Source: a virus
Reading direction: 5' to 3' (one strand)
Virus record (IMG/VR): IMGVR_UViG_3300013094_000332
Coordinates: 1-21,257 of that record
DNA: 21,257 bases
Shown here: piece by piece, positions 12,163 to 19,849 of the stretch
Layout: every line of letters begins with the position of its first letter
Position numbering within the stretch: the first letter of the stretch is position 1
The notes under the pieces: model-generated
Database searches by the model: none
Told to the model about the DNA's origin: nothing
Seen by the model: only the letters and a program-made list of their open reading frames with translations
Position numbers and translations under genes: made by a program

Positions 12163-13117
12163 CTATTGGAAAATAGCGCAGGATATCAGACCGGGTGACA
12201 TTGTATTTGACAGACTGGGCCGCAAGGTCCGGGTAAAGCTCGCCCAGCCCCTAGACAAACGCCCATGTTACCGGGTCACGTTCCTAGATGGAACCTCGGT
12301 CGCTGGAGATAAAGACCTCAAACTCCCTATTGAAACGCCAAAGTACCGCAAAAGAGTTTGGGAATACAAGGGCAAATTCCAATTTCGCAGGCCGCTATCC
12401 AACTATTCCCTTGGAACGCTATCTGAAATCGAACTGACCAACAAGCACGGCAGGCTTATGTACAGCGTGCCAACCGCCGGACCGTTAGAATTACCACATA
12501 GAGACCTGCCAGTACCGCCGTTTGTGTTTGGATTGTGGTTTTTCTCTAAAAGAAAAGACGGAACTTTAAAAATTCCGGCGCAACACTTTGATTTTATTGT
12601 AGAAAAATTAAAAGACTACGGCTATTTACCAACATCTTGGCGTGATCCCATCAAAAAACGTCAAGTGTACAGCACAAAGCCAACGGTTCTGTCCCATCTG
12701 GCACCCAATGTGCCGTATAAAATACCGAACAATTATCTTTTAGCTAGCCCAGAGCAACGTCTGGAGCTTCTTAGTGGTATTATGTATGCAAAACCAAATC
12801 AATATAACCAAAAGTTAGATAGGTTTCGATTTAGTTCCAAACATTTACCAACAGTCAAGCAAATTCAATACCTTGCCGAGACGCTAGGTTGCAAAACCGT
12901 ACTGGAAGGACGCAATCCATTATCAGGATATACGGTCTACATTAAAACAAAACTCAAATTGATGGAACATCAAACTTCTAAGCCGATCAAAGTGCGGCAA
13001 AATTGGAGAATGATTACTAAAATTGAAAAAATCATACCACAAGCGTGCGTTCACATCGAATTAGATGGCGACGATAGCACCATGTTGGTAGAAGAAGGAT
13101 TTATTGCATGCCTTTAA
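12125..13117 (+). CDS. Degenerate free-standing intein (Hint plus LAGLIDADG remnant), 330 aa
   Basis: Block order matches an intein with a homing endonuclease domain. The N-terminal Hint part is VLTLDYWKIAQDIRPGDIVF (9-28) and YRVTFLDGTSVAGDKDL (49-65). The endonuclease parts are PPFVFGLWFFSKRKDG (131-146) and RLELLSGIMYAKPN (212-225). The C-terminal Hint part is VHIELDGDDSTMLVEEGFIA (309-328). Key residues are missing: no Cys1 and no N-extein (a stop precedes the ATG), no TxxH in block B, no acidic residues at either LAGLIDADG site, and ACL-stop instead of His-Asn at the end. The last 10 bp overlap the terminase start. Splicing and cutting are probably lost. The start codon is uncertain (ATG 12125 or GTG 12149). 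Confidence 0.75.
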   Translation: MAILATQKVLTLDYWKIAQDIRPGDIVFDRLGRKVRVKLAQPLDKRPCYRVTFLDGTSVAGDKDLKLPIETPKYRKRVWEYKGKFQFRRPLSNYSLGTLSEIELTNKHGRLMYSVPTAGPLELPHRDLPVPPFVFGLWFFSKRKDGTLKIPAQHFDFIVEKLKDYGYLPTSWRDPIKKRQVYSTKPTVLSHLAPNVPYKIPNNYLLASPEQRLELLSGIMYAKPNQYNQKLDRFRFSSKHLPTVKQIQYLAETLGCKTVLEGRNPLSGYTVYIKTKLKLMEHQTSKPIKVRQNWRMITKIEKIIPQACVHIELDGDDSTMLVEEGFIACL

Positions 13118-14553
13118 CAAAAGAAGAGCAACTTGAAATAAAAAAGTTTGCCGCAGAACGCCCACACTGGCCCAAGCCCGAGCTTGATGCTGCTATCTGG
13201 CGCATCACTTGGGCTAAACAAGCATTGGCGCACCAAAGAGAACCCAAAGATGGAGAGTATGATACGTTTCTTATGCTTGCAGGCCGCGGCTCTGGTAAGA
13301 CGCATACTGCTAGCCATTGGATTGGCATTCGTGCCTGGCGTTACCCCGGCACTCGCTGGCTTGTCACCGCCCCAACCTCTAATGATATCCGTGCAACTTG
13401 CTTCGAAGGAGACTCCGGTCTTCTTAATATCATACCCAAGAGCCTTATACGAGATTACAACAAGTCCCTCTTTGAGATTACCCTCATCAACGGATCAATC
13501 ATTCAGGGGATTCCAGCCTCAGAGCCAGAACGTTACCGCGGTAAACAATATCACGGAGCTTGGTTTGACGAGCTCTGTGCATTCGACTATCTTGACGACG
13601 CATACGATGGCGTACAGTTCACCCTACGACTTAAAGATCCTAGAATACCCCGCGTCCAGCAGATCATCACCACCACCCCCAAGCCACGCGAGCTCATTGT
13701 CGACCTCGCCGAAGGTAAAGTCGGTGGCGACGTCTACATGGTCAACGCGTCCTCGTATGACAATCGGGAGAACCTCTCCGAGACATTTTTTAAACAGCTA
13801 GAAACGTATGATGGCACCGACATTGGTCGCCAAGAGATTTACGGTGAGATTCTGGACCCAGAGTCCGCTGGTATTATCAAACGTAAGCAGTTTAAAATGT
13901 GGCCGGCGGATAGGCCAACACCAGAGCTAGAATACGTCTTAGCTTCATACGACCCAGCCACCTCAGAAAAAACCCACAACGACCCCACCGCATGCACTGT
14001 GTGGGGAATCTTTGAGCAAGAAGACGGCGGCACTTGTGCAATCTTGCTTGATGCTTGGGATAACCATCTTTCTTACCCAGAATTACGCCGCAAAGTAGTA
14101 AATGATTTTAAAGAAGTCGTTTATGGTGCAGATAATGAGTTTGCTAAAGGTAAAAAAGCAGACCTCATCCTCATGGAAGACAAATCGGCGGGTATTAGCC
14201 TTATCCAAGAGCTCAGGGGCGCGGGAGTGCCTGTACAAGGATACAACCCCGGTAGGGCGGACAAAGTCCAACGATTGAACATTATAGCGCCCCTTGTAGC
14301 TAAAGGAAAAGTGTTTATTCCTGAAGATCTAGTAAAGCGCGGTGACTTTGCTGATTGGGCCAAACGTTTTCTGCGCCAAGTCTGTTCATTCCCAGAAATG
14401 GGCGGCCACGATGACTACGTGGATTCGCTATCACAGGCACTACGAATCCTTAGAGATGATGGGTGGTTGCAGTTAGATTACCTACCGGCCCGCGATTATG
14501 ACTATGCTGACGATGACTCCCGCAAACGTTTTGCTAACCCTTACGCCCAATAA
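13108..14553 (+). CDS. terL: Terminase large subunit
   Basis: DNA-packaging motor ATPase and nuclease, 481 aa. The N-terminal ATPase has Walker A AGRGSGKT (58-65) and Walker B WFDE (152-155). The C-terminal RNase H-like nuclease shows Asp282 in SYDPATSEK, Glu357/Asp358 in ILMEDKSAG and Asp435/Asp436/Asp439 in GGHDDYVDS. It docks on the portal and cuts and translocates genome DNA into the prohead. AAGGA lies about 8 nt before the ATG. The first bases overlap the decayed intein gene. A small-subunit gene is not seen nearby; it may be outside the window or not recognisable. Confidence 0.95.
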   Translation: MPLTKEEQLEIKKFAAERPHWPKPELDAAIWRITWAKQALAHQREPKDGEYDTFLMLAGRGSGKTHTASHWIGIRAWRYPGTRWLVTAPTSNDIRATCFEGDSGLLNIIPKSLIRDYNKSLFEITLINGSIIQGIPASEPERYRGKQYHGAWFDELCAFDYLDDAYDGVQFTLRLKDPRIPRVQQIITTTPKPRELIVDLAEGKVGGDVYMVNASSYDNRENLSETFFKQLETYDGTDIGRQEIYGEILDPESAGIIKRKQFKMWPADRPTPELEYVLASYDPATSEKTHNDPTACTVWGIFEQEDGGTCAILLDAWDNHLSYPELRRKVVNDFKEVVYGADNEFAKGKKADLILMEDKSAGISLIQELRGAGVPVQGYNPGRADKVQRLNIIAPLVAKGKVFIPEDLVKRGDFADWAKRFLRQVCSFPEMGGHDDYVDSLSQALRILRDDGWLQLDYLPARDYDYADDDSRKRFANPYAQ

Positions 14554-14558
14554 GGGCG
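14544..14558. other. Short hairpin at the terminase gene end
   Basis: CGCCC-AATAA-GGGCG, overlapping the terL stop codon. No T-run follows. The right arm overlaps the AGGGCGGAT element upstream of P5. Confidence 0.4.
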
Positions 14559-14583
14559 GATTAAGACCAAATAGCGTATTAGT
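14553..14583 (+). promoter_or_regulatory. CGTATTAGT promoter (P5) with AGGGCGGAT upstream element
   Basis: AGGGCGGAT (14553-14561), 13 nt, then CGTATTAGT (14575-14583), 49 nt before the portal ATG. The same two elements with the same 13-nt gap occur at P6. Function inferred. Confidence 0.65.
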
Positions 14584-14632
14584 TAAAATAAGGGCATATT
14601 TCCGGCCCACCAAATTCCAAATCAAATAATCT

Positions 14633-17539
14633 ATGGCACAACCATCATTACCTATCCAAGCTGGCGGCAATTTGCCCAGTCTCGACCGCGAGGACGAGAT
14701 TGCAGATGCAAAGCAGCAAGATGCTGAGATGGAAGAGTATGAAGACATACTTGGATTAGAACACGATGAAGTAGAGCAAGAGCTAATAGAACTGGACGAT
14801 GGTTCGGTTGTGGTTAACTACGTCGAAAAATCTAGCCCACTTAAAAACCCAGAGTTCTACGCAAACCTTGCAGAAGTGTTTGATGAGCAGACATTAAACT
14901 CATTAGCCATTGAATACCTCGACTATATCGATGTAGACAAAGAGGCTCGCAAGCAAAGAGACAAACAATATGAAGAAGGACTTCGTAGGACGGGCCTTGG
15001 TAAGGACGCTCCTGGTGGTGCTACTTTCGACGGTGCTTCTAAAGTTGTTCATCCCGTCATGGCCGAGGCTTGCGTTGACTTCGCAGCTTCCGCTGCCAAA
15101 GAGTTATTACCACCAGATGGCATCGTCAAATCCAACATCAAAGGCAACGACGATAAAACCAAAGAAGAAACAGCAGACCGAAAAGTCAACTTTCTTAACT
15201 GGCAATTAACACAACAAATTCCAGAGTTTCGCGATGAGATGGAGCAACTGTTTACACAGTTACCCCTTGGCGGATCTCAGTACCTTAAGTGGATGTACGA
15301 CGAAGAACAAGCTCGCCCAACATGCGAGTGGATTCCAATTGACAACATCATCCTACCTTACTCATCAACAAACTTCTACACCGCGCAACGTGTCACAGAG
15401 CAACAAGACATTACTGGCGACGAGTATTTAAAGCGTATTGATGCTGGCCTATATCGTGACCTAGATAATTTAGATTACACGTCCGATGCTCCGATTAACG
15501 ACATGACGCAATCGGAAAAAGCCAATAATAAAATTGAAGGTAAAGACTTACCTCAAAAGAATATTGATGAACTGCGTAGAATCTACGAAATCACTTGCTA
15601 TATGCGACTGGACGATGATCCAGAAACAGAAGGTAAACGTGCACCGTATATCCTCACCATCGATGAGACAACAAGCAAAGTATTAGCACTATACCGCAAC
15701 TGGGACGCAAATGATGAAAAACGCGAAAAATTGGACTGGATTGTTGAGTTCAAGTTCATCCCTTGGCGTGGCGCTTATGCTATTGGTCTCCCCCATCTTA
15801 TTGGCGGCCTCTCTGCTGCTCTCACTGGTGCTTTACGTGCTTTGCTTGACGCTGCTCATATCAACAACAGCCAGACGTTACTTAAACTCAAAACTGGAAG
15901 AGTGTCTGGACAATCTGATCGAATTGAACCAACTCAAGTAGTCGAAGTAGAAGCTGGTGCTGGCGTAACTGACATTCGTCAGGTTGCGATGCCAATGCCA
16001 TTTAACCCACCATCAAGCGTATTGTACGACTTGTTAGGTTGGTTAACTCAAGCAGCCAAAGGTGTTGTTACCACAGCTGAAGAGAAGATTGCTGACGCTA
16101 ACAGCCAGATGCCTGTTGGTACAACCCAAGCTCTGATCGAGCAGGGTGCTAAAGTGTTCTCTAGCATTCACTCTCGCTTACACCGCAGCCAAGAAAAATC
16201 ACTGGCTATCATCTCCCGTATCAATCATTGGTACTTGCAAGAGATGGACAACTTGTCTGGCGAAGAAATTGAGGTACGTGACTTTTCGTACAACTCAGAC
16301 GTTCGTCCAGTATCTGACCCCAACATTTTTTCTGAGACACAACGTCTTGCTCAGAATCAAGCCCTCCTACAAATGGCAGGCACCGCGCCTCCAGGAATGT
16401 TTGACATGCGTGCAGTTTATAAGCGCGTACTCAAGCAATTAAAAATTCCTGAGCTCGAAGAAGTACTGCCAAATCCACAAGGCGCCAACGAATCCAATCC
16501 GGCCTTAGAGAATGTCTCTATGACGATGGGACGACCCGCTGCCGCCTACCCCGACCAGGACCACATTGCACACCTTAAGATTCACTTAGAGTATGCAATG
16601 AACCCTGCGTACGGTGGTAACCCATTAATTGGCCCAGCATTCGCGCCGCATGCTTTAGAGCACATTAAGCAACACTTAACGCTGCACTATCTGCAATCGA
16701 TGCGTTCTTATGTTGCCAAAGCGTCTGGTGGTGAAGATGTACTCAAGCTACACCAAGAGTTGCCATTGGATCAAGAAGCACAACAAGCATTGGCACTTGC
16801 TTCCCAGTTGGTTGGCCAAGATGCGCAACAAACTATTGGACCATTCCTACAGCAAATTAATGGTTTGGCTCAAAAAGTTGCTCAAGCTCAGCAACAACAG
16901 CAGCAGACTATGCTCATGTCTGACCCAACAGCTGCGGCAATCGTTAAGACTCAGACTGCTGAGACTCAACGTAAGCTGCAAGAGGCTCAGGCTAAGATGC
17001 AGCTCGATACTCAATCTATGCAACAAGATTACCAAATCAAAATTGCAGAATTGCAGCAAAAAGTTCAAGAGTTGCAAGCTAAATACAGCACACAGACTAA
17101 CATTGATAACCAACGCAATGCCACAGATATTGCAATGGCTAACATCAATAACGCTGCAAAAGAGCGTGTTGCTATGATCACAACCGGCTCCCAAATGGAT
17201 CAATTACAGACCCAGTTAGAAGCCGAACAAGATCAATCCGCCTTGGAAGCAATCAACGCCGCCAATGCTGATATCCGCCAACACGGATTGGCAGTACAGC
17301 AACAAGCGTTTGAGCAACAAGCACAACAGGTTCAACAACAAATTGAGGCACAACAAGCCGCTCAACAGCATCAACAAGGTTTAGCACAGGCCCAACAGCA
17401 GCATGCAATGGAAATGCAGCAACAGGACCAGCAACACCAACAGGGTTTGGCACAAGCCCAGCAGATGCACGAACAGCAGATGGCCCAAATGCAAGAGCAA
17501 CAAGCTCAACAACCACAACAACCCACTGAAGGACAATAA
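14633..17539 (+). CDS. Portal protein with long Gln-rich C-terminal extension
   Basis: Forms the ring at the capsid vertex through which DNA enters and to which the tail attaches; binds terminase. The body (about residues 60-740) has portal-like segments: YIDVDKEARKQRDKQYEEGL, GGATFDGASKVVHPVMAEA, LPLGGSQYLKW and LLGWLTQAAKGVVTTAEEKI. Position after terL supports the call. At 968 aa it is long for a portal (P22 gp1 is 725 aa). Residues from about 740 to the end are glutamine-rich and predicted coiled coil, with a 22-residue near-repeat (QQHQQGLAQAQQ at 911 and about 932). It may form a long helical barrel inside the head. It could be a P22-type portal; the exact family was not checked. Confidence 0.85.
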   Translation: MAQPSLPIQAGGNLPSLDREDEIADAKQQDAEMEEYEDILGLEHDEVEQELIELDDGSVVVNYVEKSSPLKNPEFYANLAEVFDEQTLNSLAIEYLDYIDVDKEARKQRDKQYEEGLRRTGLGKDAPGGATFDGASKVVHPVMAEACVDFAASAAKELLPPDGIVKSNIKGNDDKTKEETADRKVNFLNWQLTQQIPEFRDEMEQLFTQLPLGGSQYLKWMYDEEQARPTCEWIPIDNIILPYSSTNFYTAQRVTEQQDITGDEYLKRIDAGLYRDLDNLDYTSDAPINDMTQSEKANNKIEGKDLPQKNIDELRRIYEITCYMRLDDDPETEGKRAPYILTIDETTSKVLALYRNWDANDEKREKLDWIVEFKFIPWRGAYAIGLPHLIGGLSAALTGALRALLDAAHINNSQTLLKLKTGRVSGQSDRIEPTQVVEVEAGAGVTDIRQVAMPMPFNPPSSVLYDLLGWLTQAAKGVVTTAEEKIADANSQMPVGTTQALIEQGAKVFSSIHSRLHRSQEKSLAIISRINHWYLQEMDNLSGEEIEVRDFSYNSDVRPVSDPNIFSETQRLAQNQALLQMAGTAPPGMFDMRAVYKRVLKQLKIPELEEVLPNPQGANESNPALENVSMTMGRPAAAYPDQDHIAHLKIHLEYAMNPAYGGNPLIGPAFAPHALEHIKQHLTLHYLQSMRSYVAKASGGEDVLKLHQELPLDQEAQQALALASQLVGQDAQQTIGPFLQQINGLAQKVAQAQQQQQQTMLMSDPTAAAIVKTQTAETQRKLQEAQAKMQLDTQSMQQDYQIKIAELQQKVQELQAKYSTQTNIDNQRNATDIAMANINNAAKERVAMITTGSQMDQLQTQLEAEQDQSALEAINAANADIRQHGLAVQQQAFEQQAQQVQQQIEAQQAAQQHQQGLAQAQQQHAMEMQQQDQQHQQGLAQAQQMHEQQMAQMQEQQAQQPQQPTEGQ
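17363..17480 (+). repeat. Tandem 66-bp repeat inside the portal gene
   Basis: Two in-frame units beginning at 17363 and 17429, each encoding QQHQQGLAQAQQ followed by a Met/Gln-rich spacer. Codons differ (for example AAGGTTTAGCA against AGGGTTTGGCA), so the copies are not recent. Confidence 0.6.
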
Positions 17540-17766
17540 TGGCAACTAAAAAACAAGACGGCGGCGAATTAGGCTTCCGTAAATCATACAAAATGACTGG
17601 TACTCCTGGCTACGCTGGTGGTCCTGGTGAAACAACTATCGACAAAGGCAACTCTGGCTCCAAGCGTGCTAACAATGCAGTTTTGAATCAAAACAAAATG
17701 GCTAAATCACCTAAAGTTGGTCCGGATAAAAACCTCAACGAAATCGGCGGCGGTAACTTTTATTAA
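17539..17766 (+). CDS. Small Gly/Lys-rich virion-region protein (75 aa)
   Basis: The ATG shares its A with the portal stop (TAATG) and AAGGA precedes it. The product begins MATKKQDGGELGFRKSYKMT, is rich in Gly, Lys and Asn, and looks disordered. It may be a small head or connector component because of its place, but no family is recognised. Confidence 0.7.
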   Translation: MATKKQDGGELGFRKSYKMTGTPGYAGGPGETTIDKGNSGSKRANNAVLNQNKMAKSPKVGPDKNLNEIGGGNFY

Positions 17767-17771
17767 TATTT

Positions 17772-17802
17772 AGGGCGGATTTATCCGCACCCACGTATTA
17801 GT
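17772..17802 (+). promoter_or_regulatory. CGTATTAGT promoter (P6) with AGGGCGGAT upstream element
   Basis: AGGGCGGAT (17772-17780), 13 nt, then CGTATTAGT (17794-17802), then 6 nt to ATG 17809. A GCGGA-TTTA-TCCGC hairpin (17775-17788) overlaps the upstream element. Confidence 0.7.
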
Positions 17803-17808
17803 AAGAAT

Positions 17809-18003
17809 ATGAAGGACTTTTTATCCGAAATTATCGGTCGCGTAAGGACTGAGATAAGTAATCATGCGGAAACCGTCACCGCGGGTTCAAACATCAATTC
17901 ATTTGATGATTATAAGCAGTACGTCGGCATTATTCAAGGCTTGAAAATAACCTTGGACATTATTGACGAAATTTTGACGGAAGACGAAGACGACGAATCG
18001 TAA
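17809..18003 (+). CDS. Acidic hypothetical protein (64 aa)
   Basis: Begins MKDFLSEIIGRVRTEISNHA 6 nt after the P6 box and is predicted mostly helical, ending in an acidic tail (EILTEDEDDES). No Shine-Dalgarno sequence is evident, so leaderless translation is possible. The layout, a helical core with acidic end and the motif DDYKQYVGIIQGLKI, is familiar from small phage proteins of the head region, by recall. Function unknown. Confidence 0.7.
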   Translation: MKDFLSEIIGRVRTEISNHAETVTAGSNINSFDDYKQYVGIIQGLKITLDIIDEILTEDEDDES

Positions 18004-18026
18004 GATTCAGAAAGGATTGCCGTAAG

Positions 18027-18464
18027 GTGATTGATTTTAAAGAACAGGACGAGCCGGATTTACGCTCAGAATTAGAGTGTTTTCCAGAAATTGACCCTGG
18101 TGTAGAAATTCTTGGTGACCGAGTATTGGTGCAACTGCGCCGTGAAAAGATAACCAGTAAAGGCGGTATCATCCTTGTTGATGAGACCAGGCAAACGTTA
18201 CGTTTTAACGAAACTGTAGCTAAAGTACGTGCTATTGGACCCTTGGCTTATAGAAGCCCAGATGATTTGACCCCTTGGGTCGAAGGCCCATGGTGCGCGG
18301 TTGGCGATTTAGTTCGCACAATCAAGTACGGTGGCGATCGTTTTGTAGTGCAGCCCGACGATGGCGGTGCTCCAGTGGTGTTTATTACACTGCAAGCCCG
18401 TGAAGTCATTTCAAAGATTAAAACCTTTGAGGCGGCACAAAAAATGCGGGCTTTCGTGGATTAA
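18027..18464 (+). CDS. GroES-like co-chaperonin (145 aa)
   Basis: Residues 30-37 (GDRVLVQL), 44-50 (SKGGIIL, the mobile-loop region), 65-71 (AKVRAIG) and 92-97 (VGDLVR) follow the order of GroES. Phage GroES-like proteins such as T4 gp31 work with host GroEL to fold the capsid protein, and this gene sits in the head cluster, so a capsid-folding role is likely. A GTG start is used, with AAAGGA about 10 nt upstream. It is longer than bacterial GroES (about 97 aa), with an extra N-terminal part of about 25 residues and an extended loop (RSPDDLTPWVEGPWC). No GroEL gene is present. Confidence 0.8.
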   Translation: MIDFKEQDEPDLRSELECFPEIDPGVEILGDRVLVQLRREKITSKGGIILVDETRQTLRFNETVAKVRAIGPLAYRSPDDLTPWVEGPWCAVGDLVRTIKYGGDRFVVQPDDGGAPVVFITLQAREVISKIKTFEAAQKMRAFVD

Positions 18465-18465
18465 C

Positions 18466-18834
18466 ATGGCACAAACGCTAGAACAAGTAAGAGAATATCG
18501 AAGAAAAACTCCGAGATTCAATTTATACAGCACTTTGAGACTTGCTAAAACACGAGCAGAAGTAACTATTGATGTTAACTATTTATTAAAACTATTTGAA
18601 GAACAAAAAGGATTGTGTGCTTTAAGTGGTGTAAAAATGACATGGGCTACAGGAAAAACTGAACCGACGTCAATTTCAATAGATAGAATTGATAACAGCA
18701 AAGGTTATATTCCCGATAACGTAAGGTTGGTTTGTGTGGTAATTAATGCTTTTAAAAGCACTCAAACAGATAGTGAACTTTATGAGTTTGCTAAAAATTT
18801 GGTTGAAAATATGGCTAAAAAATTACCAAATTAA
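18466..18834 (+). CDS. HNH-like endonuclease (122 aa)
   Basis: Starts at ATG 18466, one base after the GroES-like stop; a longer frame from 18361 would overlap that gene and is rejected. Contains CALSGVKMTW (about 51-60), SISIDRIDNSKGYIPDNVRL and VVINAFK, matching the CxLSGxxM...SIDRIDxxxGYxxDNVRLVC...N pattern of small phage HNH-like nucleases. Probably a selfish, homing-type gene placed between head genes. It is clearly AT-rich compared with its neighbours, which fits recent insertion. No promoter box of its own. Confidence 0.8.
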   Translation: MAQTLEQVREYRRKTPRFNLYSTLRLAKTRAEVTIDVNYLLKLFEEQKGLCALSGVKMTWATGKTEPTSISIDRIDNSKGYIPDNVRLVCVVINAFKSTQTDSELYEFAKNLVENMAKKLPN

Positions 18835-18863
18835 ACTTTTGTACAAAAGAAAGAAAGTAGAGA

Positions 18864-19844
18864 ATGGCAAAGAAAGATAAGGATCAGGACGATCACGTCC
18901 CGATGAAGGAATTAGACGACGGCACATTAGTGGCTAAAGTCGAGTTTCCAGAGGAAATTGAAGATCACGAAGATGGTGGTCACGTAGAAGCTGAAGATGA
19001 CCGCACTGATGAAGAGCGTGAAGACGATGAAGCTGCTGAAGAAGGTGAAAATGACGAAGAACGTGAGAAAATCCGTGAAGCTCGTCGTGAAGAGCGTAAA
19101 CTCAAGAAAGAGTTAAAGAAACAACGCGAAATTTCAGCAAAAAACAAGATTACAGCACTTGAGCGCCGTAACGCCGAGCTAGCAGAACGTTTAGCTAAGG
19201 TTGAAAGCACTGCAGTATCTTACCAATTCGCACAGATTGACAAGTCTATTGAAGACGAAGCAACCCGTGTAGAATACGCTAAGATGAAGATGTTGCAAGC
19301 AGCCCAAACTGGCGACGCAGCTGCTCAAGTCGAATATTTAGAACAGCTAACAGAAGCTAAACAGCGTCTGAAACAAGCTGAACATTACAAAAAACAACAA
19401 TTAGAGCAAGCTAAGGCACCAAAAGAAAACGTGCCTAATCAGATCAACACAGAAGTTCAAGCCAATGCAACACGTTGGTTAAAAAAGAACTCTTGGTATG
19501 ATCCACAAGCTCGAGATACAGATAGTAGAATTGCCAAAGTAATTGACCAAGAACTGGCTGCCGATGGTTGGGATCCCGCAGATCCTGAGTATTGGGATGA
19601 GCTAGATAGTCGTTTACAGTCTCGTTTACCACACAGATATACTTCAAAAGGAGGCTCTGTGAAACGAGCAAACGCATCAACATCCGGAAGAACCGCCAAC
19701 TCAACAAGCGCAAAACCCGGAACCATTACATTAAGCCGCGATCGTGTACAAGCGATCAAAGATGCTGGTGCATGGGACGATGTAGAAAAACGAAACAAAA
19801 TGATCCGCGCCTATGCGCAGTATGATCGTCAAAATAAAGGTTAA
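18864..19844 (+). CDS. Capsid scaffolding protein (326 aa)
   Basis: Assembly chaperone of the prohead, inferred from place and composition. The N-terminus is very acidic (about residues 30-70), followed by a long charged coiled coil (residues 65-185), a W-rich segment (ATRWLKKNSWYDPQARDTDS) and a C-terminal helix (DAGAWDDVEKRNKMIRAYAQ) that may bind the coat protein. The order portal, scaffold, decoration, capsid is typical. No protease domain is seen. Weak purine-rich site (AAGAAAGTAGAG) before ATG. Confidence 0.8.
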   Translation: MAKKDKDQDDHVPMKELDDGTLVAKVEFPEEIEDHEDGGHVEAEDDRTDEEREDDEAAEEGENDEEREKIREARREERKLKKELKKQREISAKNKITALERRNAELAERLAKVESTAVSYQFAQIDKSIEDEATRVEYAKMKMLQAAQTGDAAAQVEYLEQLTEAKQRLKQAEHYKKQQLEQAKAPKENVPNQINTEVQANATRWLKKNSWYDPQARDTDSRIAKVIDQELAADGWDPADPEYWDELDSRLQSRLPHRYTSKGGSVKRANASTSGRTANSTSAKPGTITLSRDRVQAIKDAGAWDDVEKRNKMIRAYAQYDRQNKG

Positions 19845-19849
19845 TTATC

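Noticed and set aside
13095-13117. Possible frameshift fusion of the Hint protein to TerL
   Set aside because: No slippery sequence is evident, TerL has its own ATG and binding site, and the splice residues are absent.
13148-13801. 217-codon frame inside terL in another frame
   Set aside because: Shadow of the terminase gene; low-complexity Ser/Pro sequence.
18361-18834. Longer version of the second HNH-like gene
   Set aside because: Would overlap the GroES-like gene by about 100 bp; ATG at 18466 directly after that stop is a better start.
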